Positions 1-9,627 of a stretch of DNA of 64,000 bases are shown here, piece by piece (position 1 is the first letter of the stretch; every line of letters begins with the position of its first letter). This DNA is from Scolanthus callimorphus. Lineage: Eukaryota; Cnidaria; Anthozoa; Actiniaria; Edwardsiidae. Location of the stretch: positions 21,687,739 through 21,751,738 of the forward strand of contig CM066923.1 in the NCBI GenBank assembly GCA_033964015.1, given 5' to 3'. Made by a program: the position numbers and the translations under genes. Below the pieces are notes generated by a model, which saw nothing but the letters and a program-made list of their open reading frames with translations, ran no database searches and was not told the DNA's origin.

Positions 1-110
1 GAAAGACACGAGCCGAAGGCGAGTGTCTTTCAAGTTTTATCAGCTCGACCAACATTCCCCGAGTGTTTGTAAGAAACCAGAGAGCACGCAGAAAGTATTT
101 TTATACTTTA
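1..110. repeat. Interspersed repeat, second copy at 18517-18604
   Basis: The stretch from gaaagacacgagccgaaggc through gagagcacgcagaaagta recurs with few changes at 18517-18604. There it forms one arm of a foldback. Confidence 0.7.
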
Positions 111-209
111 ATTAAGAGCGACAGAATCAATTTTGACGTTAAAAACTTGTCTTAGTAAATGCAGTTTTTCTGCAGTACTTGTTGTAACTGTTTTTTATAC
201 ACATTCCAG

Positions 210-670
210 TGTCCGCCGGGAGCATGTCAAGACCTTCTATAGTTTACATCTCCTCCGATACAGTCATTGCCACATGGCTCACCATGCGTGATCCAAAATA
301 CTTTGTCGTCGAATACAAGAAACAACCTGACAACTGGAACACTGCTCAGAAGATACACATAAAAGGAAAGAAAAGACAAGTCTCTATCGAGCATTTACTT
401 CCAAGCAGCTTATACCAAATGAGAATTAAAGAAGTTTACAGTACCAATGCCGATATGAGCCCCGTCAGAGCGTTCCGCACCAAGAGAGCTGCGCTCGAGA
501 GTAGCACTGGCATACCTCAAGGATTTGCTTTGGGGCCCTTATCTCAGAACAGGTTGCGACTGAAATGGGACATAACAAGAGGTTTCTCGGCGAAAGATGT
601 TGTTCAGTTCAGCGTGGTTTATGCTCAACTCTACTCGCCCTATCTTAAGAAGACGTACCTTTTACTTCCG
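210..670 (+). CDS. Exon: FN3 domain 1 and start of FN3 domain 2
   Basis: The acceptor is the cag ending at 209 and the donor is gtaagg at 671. The entry phase is 1 and the exit phase is 0. The first FN3 shows the conserved Trp of strand B (ATW) and the [11 protein letters not shown] pattern typical of the E-F strands. The second starts around [10 protein letters not shown], carries RLRLKWD, and is completed in the next exon. No internal start codon is needed, because the exon continues from one outside the window. Confidence 0.8.
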
Positions 671-3600
671 GTAAGGAATATTTATTGACTCCAGTTGTCA
701 CGTAACGCCGGGCATTCTGTTTTACTTGTTTGTCTTTACTCACAGATCCTGCCCAAGACGCACGTTTCGACAGACACTGACGGACCGACAGACAGAAAGA
801 CATACAACTAGAAAGACAGACGCAGACAGACAGTCACAGGGAGGCAGACATAAATACAGACAGACAGACACATGCAGACAAATACAGACAGACAGACGCA
901 TGCAGACAAATACAGACAGACAGACAGACACATGCAGACAAATACAGACAGACAGACACAGGTGGGAAGGCAGAAACATTTATACATATAGCCGCAGGCA
1001 GACAGTCACAGGGAGGCAGACAGACACAGACAGACAGACAGAGAGAGGGAGGCAGACAAATACAGACAGAGGTAGGCAGACAGACAACAACATGCATACA
1101 TATAGCCAGACAAACAGACACAGGCAGACAGATACATACATACGGACAGACACAGACAGGCAGACACATATTAAGCTGTATTCACACTAGAGACGAGTTT
1201 CCCGTCTGAGACGAGTTTCTCGCCTTGAATATGGTTCCCTGTTCTTCTGTGATCACATGAAAACAATTTTTTTTGAAGGAGCTGTTTCTGAGCAGAATTG
1301 ACATAAAGCAGGAACTTTTTATGACGAGAAACTCGTCTCAGACGAGTTATGAGTTATGAGCGTTAGCCCTAGTAAGCGGAGAAAGAGAAAAATCTCTGAC
1401 CCCGAGAGGGATTTTTCTCTTTCTCCGTTTACTAGGGCTAACGCTCATAAGCACACATGGGACCATTTCATTAGCACGTTAGCTTTCACACAAGGTTAAT
1501 TCCTTATCTCCACTCTGTTGTACTTAGTGCTACGCGGCCACAGGCTTGCCTGAACATCGTCTCAGACGAGTTTTCCGTCTCTAGTGTGAATACGGCTATA
1601 GACAGGCAGACGGACGGACACAGACATACTTACAGACACAGAAAAACCCAGACATACGGCAGATAGACATACAAATAGAAAGACAGACGCAGACAGACAA
1701 TCACAGGGAGGCAGACATACAGACACAGACAGACACATACAGACACAGACAGACAGACGCACACATGTAGCGCTGTTCACGCTGACTTCATCCATTGTTA
1801 TTAAATTGCCAACAAGAGATCGATTGGTTCACAGAACAAAGGGCGCTATTCAATCTAAAGTTGGCACATTAGCATTACAATGGCAATGTTGATAAACAGT
1901 GAATAGCGCTATACAAGCAGACTGTCGTGATTTACGTCCTGATTTTTTTTCTATTTCAGGGAAACTATCGGTCTTTCCTCCTAACAAATCTCCGTCCCGA
2001 CACGTTTTATAAAGCCAAGATTGCCGCGTTCTTAAAATGGGCAGAGGTCCTTATACGCCATGGACACTTGCAAAGACGTTGTCCCCAACGTCCGACTGTG
2101 TCTACAACTGCACTCAACAACGACCGACCACCGATCCTGTGGGCGCTATAGAAGCAAAGGCCGCCACCCCCTCTTTGCCAAATACTAGCACTCAAAAATT
2201 GTCAACTCCCAAAGCTTTAACAACCCAAAGCGCATTTCCCACGAAAAAGAAAGGATGCGAAAGGCTAACTCCTTCATTGTGTAGCGATATCGGTTATTCG
2301 CATACTCTTGTGACGTCACACGAGTCTCAGAAGCACGTGATAGATCACGTGAACATTATGTGGCCAGAACTAAAGAACACGTGCACGTCACATTTTCTTG
2401 TGAAGCAATTTATGTGCGCCGCACTTTTTCCCTACTGTGACGTCAGCTTGGATAGGTCTTTCCCTCCTTGTCGCTCTATGTGTGAGGCTGCGCTGAGTCG
2501 GTGTGCGGCGCAAACCGCACGTGGCAACACGGAACACGACAGTACCGCGCATGACAGCACCGCGCGTGACAGCTGGCCTGCTGATCTGAAATGTGATCAG
2601 TTCCCTAAGATGTCAGAAACTTTGATGTGCCTTTCGTACGGTAGGTTATTTGAATCGCCGGGCATACCGAATTCGTGTCTTCGTGAACATTCCGCCAATC
2701 ACATCGCGCGTAAGGACTGATCTACCAATCAAAAGACTTTGACATGGCACGACACAATACTATTATTGCGCGAAGTAGTGCGGGTGAAAAATTTGGTGAA
2801 AAATTGTTCATTTTGATGGAAAAGCATGAAACTTGGCAGGGTGATAGAGCTTCCCATGCCGAGCAATTCTTGATGTAGACCCACCCTCGATAACGTATAC
2901 TTCCAGTTTTCTAGCAGTGGAATTAATTATCATTTAAACTAATAAAGTGGCGTGTTCCCTTTTGAGTTCAGACACGAAATTTTGTATCGTGACAGAGTAT
3001 TCAATACCCTACATTGTACAATACGTAACACCCCCCTGATCATGTACTTCCAGCGCCAAGATGGAATTCATTATCACATAAAATCAGTAACAAAGGGTTA
3101 CTGAGGTTATATGAGGTTCCCAGTATCGTTGGAGATTAACTTTATTGCTGTAGAAATATTTACATCGCGCCTTTAAAGCGCTTATAATGGTGTGTTTATT
3201 TTTTGCTATACTATAATTTGGAAAATGCATTTATTCTCGTTCCAGGGGTAGAAGAAAAAGCAATCACAACTGCCACACCCTTGAAACTAATGCCTACGAG
3301 TGTCAATCTTACGGAGACAGAGGAAGACAAAACGGGCATCACTGACGCACCCCCCACAGTAACGTCTCCAGGCAGAGCAAAGAAGGTGGCGCTGAAATCT
3401 ACTGTTGAGCCTGTCGCAGTGTCGCACGCCGTAACAGGGGTTTACAGGGCGACAATAAACGGCGAAATGGCCATTACCGATACAGTACCTACACTGCCGT
3501 CCACGGGCAGGGCACACAAACTAGAGAAATCCACTATTTCATTTGTTACAAGTGAGAGGAAGATTGTGGCAACTACACCAACTAACAAAATTACTCAACC

Positions 3601-4812
3601 AAATGATTTTATTCCAACACGCAAGCAAGCAAATCTGGAGACCACCACATCGGCTCCAGTGATCTACCAAGTTCCTCAATCCCCACACTGTGAACCACTG
3701 ACCATAGGAATGTGCGAAGACATTGGCTACACGCACACAGGGTTCCCGAATTATTTCGGTCATCAGCAGCAATACGACGCACATATGGAACTGTACCAAT
3801 ACTGGCCGATTGTCGAGCTCGGCTGTTCGCCGCTTTTGAAGAAATTCTTATGCGGTCTGTACGCTCCAGTATGCACCGATGCTACCGTGAAGGGAGAGGT
3901 TGGGCTAAAATGCCTCGGGAACTCCTCCCCTGTAAGTCAGTTTGTCGGCAGGTCAAAAAGGTTGTGATTTGCAAATGGGTCTCCTCGGGCGTACATGGTC
4001 ACCAAATATGGAGTGTGATAACTTCCCGGATGATGCTAAGGGAGAAAAATGTCTCCATGGCAACGATGACGTCACTGTCCACGTCGGTGAGTATAGAAAA
4101 CGATTCTCTTGATCCCTTCACGGATCCCTTATAACTTTCTCTTGTTACACTTTGCCAATCAGAAACGAAACCCATTCAACAACCATCCAACCAGGAAACG
4201 AAGTAAATACACTTAGCCAATCACAAACGAAACAAATTCAACAACTGACCAATCAGAAGGTGAAGTAATTACACTAAGCCAATCACAAACGAAACCCATT
4301 CAACATCCAACCAACCAATCGCAAGTAATTACGACCAGCTGTCGTTTGATTTTTCTTTGCATTCTGATTGGCTAACAAACAAAGAACCAAGACCTCGACT
4401 AGAAGGAACGTGTAGAAAACGCAAGTCTGATTTAGTTTCGACAGTCATCTGAAATGTGCTCCAAACACTTTGTATATTATTACTGTGCGACTACGTCAAC
4501 CGGGCCATCCCGTAAAAAGTTTGTCATTTAGAGATTCAAACCATTTTAAGCAAATTTAATACCTGCAATGCATCTGACGATGAGTAATCAAGTGTTTTGA
4601 AGATATTTCTGCCCATAACTTCCGCAATTTTTACGAGAAAAGCGATATTTCGGTGTCTCAGATCTCAAGAAAGTCGAGATCCTTTGTTCTGTGCTCGCTT
4701 TCTGATTGGCTAACTTCTTACAAAATGGCCCGGTTGACGTAGTCGCACAGTAGCAACTGGTGAATAGTGGTATATACCGAGATGCGAAGCGAGGTATATA
4801 TCCATCGCTAGG

Positions 4813-4844
<32 letters not shown>

Positions 4845-5480
4845 CGCACCAAATCAGTAGAATAAAATACGGTGTATTAAACATTATCGCCTTCACTTTC
4901 GTGAAACGAGCCGCCATTTTGAGAGCTTTCTCAAAACAGTAAATAGTGTCGGATATGTACTATTTCAGGGACCAATCAGAGCGCGCGAAAATGACTATTC
5001 ATTGATTTGTTATATATACAGCGCTAGCGCTGTATAACATATTCAGCTCTCTCAAAGTGTCTGGTACTTTGTTTTTCAGAGCAGAACAAGTGTTTCACTC
5101 TCCCTCCTCGTCACCCGTGCAGCAGGAACTACCAGAATGCCACCTTATCAGCCCATCTGATCCACGTAACCCAGCTCGACCAATTAGAATCAAGCAACAT
5201 TATCAGCCGGACACTTGAAATAGTGCGTCGCGTGGCTGATAAAAAGTGCGCGCGCAACCTTGGGCTTTACCTGTGTTCGCTGTACCTACCAAGGTGTACT
5301 GTGGGCGCAGACACAGGAACCCCGTGTCGTTCTCTGTGCAGAACTACGGCAAGGCGTTGCACAGCTACGCTAGAGAATCTAGGGTTCAATATCCTTGGAT
5401 TGGACAACTGCAAAAAGTTCCCACGATATCGGTGTTTGGGAAAAAGCCCAAAACCTCCTGAAATCTGCCAGATAATATAA
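210..5480 (+). CDS. Secreted FN3-FN3-Frizzled CRD x3 protein, 5' end outside window, three frame breaks
   Basis: Four exons (210-670, 1960-2640, 3246-4086, 5081-5480) join with matching intron phases: 0 between exons 1 and 2, then 1 and 1. They encode two fibronectin-III domains, a Ser/Thr-rich linker, then three ten-cysteine Frizzled-type CRDs, ending at TAA 5478-5480. No transmembrane segment follows the last CRD, so the product looks extracellular. Frizzled CRDs bind Wnt lipids and related ligands, and FN3 domains mediate adhesion; a Wnt-binding or matrix role is inferred only from these families. The signal peptide and first exon(s) would lie upstream of the window. The frame breaks by one base near 2047, near 3915 and near 3961, always at a short G or A run, while domain similarity continues across each break. 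An AATAAA lies at 5711-5716. It could be a real gene with sequencing indels or a young pseudogene. Confidence 0.85.
771..1170. repeat. CAGA microsatellite
   Basis: A long irregular run of acagacag units in the intron between the first two visible exons of the FN3/Frizzled gene. It keeps long frames open on both strands by composition only. A second block lies at 1602-1770, on the other side of an inserted foldback element. Confidence 0.9.
1174..1597. mobile_element. Foldback/MITE inserted in the CAGA tract
   Basis: Terminal inverted repeats begin gtattcacactagagacgag (1178-1197) and end with the reverse complement (about 1574-1593). Inside lies a second strong inverted repeat at 1354-1450, with arms of about 40 bases reading ttatgagcgttagccct. 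The element is non-coding. Confidence 0.75.
1602..1770. repeat. CAGA microsatellite, second block
   Basis: Continuation of the acagacag-rich tract beyond the foldback insertion. Confidence 0.85.
1960..2640 (+). CDS. Exon: end of FN3 domain 2, linker, Frizzled CRD 1 (one frame break)
   Basis: The acceptor is ctatttcag before 1960 and the donor is gtaggt at 2641 (phase 1). The exon begins in frame with the FN3 core [14 protein letters not shown]. Near 2047 the reading shifts by one base, so that the expected FN3 ending GPYTPW and everything after it lie in another frame. A Thr/Ser/Pro-rich linker leads to a CRD with all ten cysteines, from CERLTPSLC through FPPCRSMC to LKCDQFP. Between cysteines 8 and 9 sits a small repeat, [13 protein letters not shown], of the kind made by slippage. 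Confidence 0.8.
2641..3245. other. Intron, nothing further recognised
   Basis: Intron between the CRD 1 and CRD 2 exons of the Frizzled-CRD gene. It is AT-rich and no repeat or conserved element was recognised. Confidence 0.6.
3246..4086 (+). CDS. Exon: Thr/Pro-rich linker and Frizzled CRD 2 (two frame breaks)
   Basis: The acceptor is ttccag before 3246, and the donor is gtgagt at 4087; both introns are phase 1. About 140 residues of Ser/Thr/Pro-rich, mucin-like linker precede a CRD that starts [14 protein letters not shown]. The frame changes between [13 protein letters not shown] and LLPCKSVC near 3915 (an A or G run one base short). It changes again after RQVKK near 3961 (GG where GGG would continue the frame into CDLQMG). 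The CRD then ends with [16 protein letters not shown]. Ten cysteines are present over the three frames. Confidence 0.8.
4148..4345. repeat. Degenerate tandem repeat, about 62-bp unit
   Basis: Three diverged copies beginning gccaatcacaaacgaaac, in the last intron of the Frizzled-CRD gene. A related motif (ccaatcagga, cattcaacaa) forms the 32-bp array at 20876-20992. Confidence 0.65.
4483..4750. mobile_element. MITE with 26-bp TIRs and TA target duplication
   Basis: Perfect inverted ends run from CTGTGCGACTACGTCAACC (4483) to its reverse complement ending at 4750. Each is flanked by TA (4481-4482 and 4751-4752). The length is 268 bp with no coding capacity. A TA duplication fits the Tc1/mariner group, but the transposase source cannot be read from the element. 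Confidence 0.75.
4755..4870. repeat. Interspersed repeat, paired with 5497-5592
   Basis: The motifs gaatagtggtatatac and gatagttgttttagta are shared with the stretch after the Frizzled-CRD stop codon. The two copies flank the last exon. Confidence 0.55.
5081..5480 (+). CDS. Last exon: Frizzled CRD 3 and stop
   Basis: The acceptor is tttttcag before 5081. The first two bases complete a Glu codon with the G left by the previous exon. The whole exon is open to TAA at 5478. It encodes a third ten-cysteine CRD, from [12 protein letters not shown] through GTPCRSLC to [12 protein letters not shown], with a short tail [12 protein letters not shown]. This exon has no frame break. CRD 3 is the most diverged of the three. 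Confidence 0.82.
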
Positions 5481-5496
5481 AACTGTTTTCTGAATA

Positions 5497-5592
5497 GGAG
5501 ATGAATAGTGGTGGATATATATCGTGCCACTGTTCATCGCCCCTGAGATTAATAGTTGTTTTAGTATTCACCAAATCAATTGGATAAAATTA
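5497..5592. repeat. Interspersed repeat, paired with 4755-4870
   Basis: The second copy starts gatgaatagtggtggata and contains taatagttgttttagtat. It lies 17 bases after the stop codon and so would fall in the 3' UTR. Confidence 0.55.
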
Positions 5593-6153
5593 TTGTCAAT
5601 ATTGCCTGGAAACGTCTGCGATTGATACCGAAACTCGCGCGCGACGCAAAACAGCGAATATCCTCCGATATTCACGTACACGTTTTAACCTTGGTGTTTT
5701 TACGTGGTTAAATAAACTATTATTATTATTCCGAGTTTCAAGAGCCAATCAGATTGGATATCCATTGATTCGGTGGATACTAATACTACATAGTGCATGT
5801 CAAGCTTTTCTGTTGCAAATCCATTGCATTTTGTAGGCGAAATGGCCCACTATTTGTCGAATCAGCTGTTTTCTGCGCTAGAAATAAGACGTTGCAAAGT
5901 AATGGCAGACCGCAAGACACAATGCAATAACCTGTTTCAATGTTGCACCACGTGATCAAGTATCATAGCCCACACTGGGTTATAGGAGCCAGAAACTTGA
6001 GAATTCTTGATCTCTAAAGCTCGCACACACAGGGGAAACGTCCCATGCACTAGTCGCTGGGATAACTCCAGTGGTAGGAGCCGGCGAGGAGGAGACGAGT
6101 CCCTGAAGCAAGCTGTAATGCACTGTAGACGCTGACAAAAAGACGACAAGTTA

Positions 6154-6215
6154 CGACTAGTCGTACAAGTCGTACAAGTCTAGTGTACGACTAGTCGTAC
6201 AAGTCAAACCAGTTT
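6154..6215. repeat. Short palindromic array
   Basis: Repeated cgactagtcgtacaagt units, each self-complementary around actagt. Confidence 0.6.
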
Positions 6216-6599
6216 CATTTGTGTTGATTTGCTTGACGTATTCCAGGGAATAAAATTCCCCGGATACAATTCCACGGGACTACAATTGTAGTCCATGGGA
6301 TGGGTCACTATCTATTGTGTAATTGTGTGCCGAGCGTAAAGTCTAAAAGAGTTACCACCGAGATATGACAAAGAATGTGTGTCCGTAGATTAGCAAAAAT
6401 AGAAAAATAAGATGAACAAAACATTTTTCTTTGGGAATGTACCCCCAACATTTGCTTCCGCCGCCACTGGAAAGCGATATTGTCCACAACGAATACGCAG
6501 ACGAGTTCGTTACCAGTTAAACCTGAAATCACAAGGTCTAGAAGACAATTCCCCTCTCATTGAGGCCTTCGTTGAAAAAAAAAGCACTACAACTGCTTA

Positions 6600-7180
6600 T
6601 TCTTATGTGACCATAACTTGTTCAGTTGTGTCATTATGTGGAGAGCTGAACGACCCACTACGAATGCTTATTTTTCAGTGTGACCATAACTTGTTCAGTT
6701 GTGACAAGTGATTACATATTCACGTGTCGAATGCAATGAGTCGTGCCATTAGGTGGAGATCTGAACGACCCACTACGAATGCTTATTTTTCAGTGTGACC
6801 ATAACATGTTCAGTTGTGACAAGTGAGTACATATTCAAGCGTCGAATACAATGAGTCGTGTCATTATGTGGAGAGCTGAACGACCCACTACGAATGCTTA
6901 TTTTTCAGTGTGACCATAACATGTTCAGTTGTGACAAGTGAGTACATATTCAAGCGTCGAATACAATGAGTCGTGTCATTATGTGGAGAGCTGAACGACC
7001 CACTACGAATGCTAATTTTTCAGTGTGACCATAACTTGTTCAGTTGTGACAAGTGAGTACATGTTCACGCGTCGAATGCAATGAGCCGTGCCATTTGGTG
7101 GAGAGTTGAACGACCCACTACGATTGCTTGTTTTTTCAATGTGACAAGTGAGTACATAACTATCCACCGTCGAATGCAAT
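6600..7180. repeat. 115-bp satellite array, about 4.5 copies
   Basis: The motif tgtgaccataac recurs at 6679, 6794, 6909 and 7024, a constant period of 115 bp. A degenerate partial unit lies at each end. The unit also contains gaacgacccactacgaatgc. No coding frame is preserved. Confidence 0.9.
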
Positions 7181-9310
7181 CTGCAGTTTCAATAAAGGTT
7201 GTCGCATCGGGCACAATCCGGCGACATACATCCGGGTCTTTGAAGCCTGTCCGCGGTAGATTCGAAAGTTAATTAGCCTAAATAACAAAAGAAAAACGAC
7301 CAAAACCGTTCACATTGGCTGTGATATTGCTGAAATTTGTAAAAACGTAAGGCGCTACGAATTTGTTACTGTCGGGATTTTGGAATCGAAAGATCAGTAA
7401 ATAATTTCCGTGGTGTGCATTTGCCGTAGCGTTAATAGCAACACAACTTTTTTAGGAATGTATTTCACGTATTGTGCAGTTTTTTTAGATGGGGAAAATA
7501 TTCAGAGCTAATTCTTTCGGCGTTGAAGCGTTTTGAAAAATCCTACACAAGGGAAATGTTTCGTAAACATCTACAGAGCTTATTTGGCGTGTTTTTGTGT
7601 AAATTGAACGGAATTTTCTGCAATTTTTTTTTTGAGATTTTTCATTTATGTGCGTTTATTTATTCTAATATCTTTCCCGCTTTGCTTTGAATCCGAATAA
7701 TAATGACTCGCATTTCCCTCAAGACAAAATGAAAAGCCAAGAGTATTCAGCCTTTTGTTTAGGTAACGATCCTTTTGTTATGGCAAAAAAAGAGCTCGCA
7801 CTCAATCGACAAGCTCACTCACGCAGAGCAAAGTCATAGGATTTGTTTTGGTTTGCTTAATGTCGCTTAGAACAATAGGATTGCCCGATGGGTGCAAACG
7901 CGACTAGACTTTAGGGGAAATGGATAAATGAAACAGAATCGAAAATTAGGTATGTACTCGCCTAGCTTCAATTTCAGCCGTCTCTTCGCTCTCGATCGCA
8001 CCTCACTTTGCGAGAGCTGACTTGTCTGAATTCACCTTGAGATTTTCTCATCCATTACGTAATTTACTTACCAAGAATCGGTCAGTAGAATCTGATTGGT
8101 TGAGTTTCAAAGTAAGACGTGCAGGTGAACGATTCCATGACAACGTACGCTCCGCCAAGCAACATCACTCGCAGGTTTTGCAAAATCTACCGGGTTGCTT
8201 AGATGTTTGATTAAGGGAACACTTGGAAATTAATTTTAATTAAAATTAGTTCATGAAGAATTCGCCATATGAAAATTGCAATAATAATAGAAATACTTTA
8301 TTCTCCGACTGTCGGTCCGACTAACTAAACTTTTTGTTTCTTTTTCCAACCCGGCAAGATAGATAACGGGCGCATTGAAGAAACCAATGGGTAATTAAGC
8401 AAGAGAATAAAGACATTGGAAGAGTTGTGTTTCATTTTATTCTGAATTGCTCACGCATCACGCTGTGCTGAAATACGTTTCAATTGCAAAGTAATTGCTT
8501 TGGTAGTTAATTTTAACAAACGTTAAATAATTAAACGCAAAAAGAAATAAAAAATCATTTTAGACAAGATTAACCAACCATCAATCAACTTGCAACACTA
8601 GCCGGCGGTCATTGAAGTAGGGAAAACGCTAATTGTTTTTTATGGTTCATGAAGAATGCCGAGTTCTTCGAGCTATAGGAACTTTGGGAATTGAAAACTG
8701 TATTTAATATGATTGAAAATACGATTACAAAACCGAGATCAAAAGGATTCTTCAGCAAAATCAGCCATCTTAAATGGAATAGTCGTCGCAAAAGAAGCTT
8801 ATCTGGGTATGATATTGCAGTTTGTACAAAGTAATTATGTAATCAAATCCGTGGCAAGAGAAACACGGCAAAATCAGTGTTAAAACTTTAACAAGACACG
8901 CCTTTTTCAAGATCTTTTTATTTGTTTCCTTTCCATTATCACTATGTAGATGAAGGATTTTCGAAATCGTTATGGACCCGACAAAACACTTAATTTTGCC
9001 CTACTTGTCTTTTCAAGTTCTAAGTTTCCTTGGCAACCTTTAGAGCTGATTTAATCTACTATCTCTTCTATAGGTTTTATTCAGAATTGGGTAATTACTT
9101 AGCGATTGGTTTCAATACAGTCATTTCCTTTTCTATTTGTGTTTCGTTTGCTTTTCATCCGAGAGATTGTTGTTTATTATGTTTGAGATGTTCCTGAATG
9201 AAATGGAATAAGAATCGTTTTCAAAGCTTCGGATATCCATCGTTATACATATGGTCCTGCGCCGCCTATGAGTTACCTAGTATAATATCTTAGTTATATT
9301 TTAAAAACAG
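7181..9310. other. Intergenic stretch, nothing recognised
   Basis: AT-rich sequence between the Frizzled-CRD gene and the PAN/discoidin gene. Only short open frames without similarity or splice support were seen. The first exon of the PAN/discoidin gene probably lies here but was not located. Confidence 0.5.
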
Positions 9311-9627
9311 GCTGCTTCATATATCATAGGCTCTTCGGCACTTTCTTGTGGCTTTCCCAAGTCCTGTACTTCCATGCAGTATTCGGCGAACAATGCCAGT
9401 CTGGCATGGAATCTACTTTTGGACGCTACCTTAATGGTCACTCGTTTGACAACCGCACAGGAATTGGGATGTTGGCTTGTACTGTGACTTGTGTGGGAAC
9501 AAACTCTTGTGCCAGCATAAACATCGAGCTCGAGACAGGAAATTGTTTCCTGAACTATGCGAGTCACATCAGCTTTCCGAACGATTTGAAACACGACTAT
9601 GGTTTTATCTACGCTTTAAACCGGATG
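9311..9627 (+). CDS. Exon: signal-like segment and PAN/apple-like module
   Basis: The acceptor is taaaaacag before 9311 (a weak pyrimidine tract) and the donor is gtatgt at 9628 (phase 0). After the hydrophobic run comes GEQCQSGMESTFGRYLNG, then the module core MLACTVTCVGTNSCASINI and ETGNCFLN. The cysteine spacing matches PAN modules seen next to discoidin domains in invertebrate proteins. The left boundary is the least certain part. Confidence 0.7.

Noticed and set aside
726..1190. Long open frames on both strands in the CAGA tract
   Set aside because: Produced by the repeat composition; they lie in an intron between two in-phase FN3 exons.
6600..7180. Regular repeats as a CRISPR array
   Set aside because: Whole 115-bp units are repeated without unique spacers, and the genome is eukaryotic.
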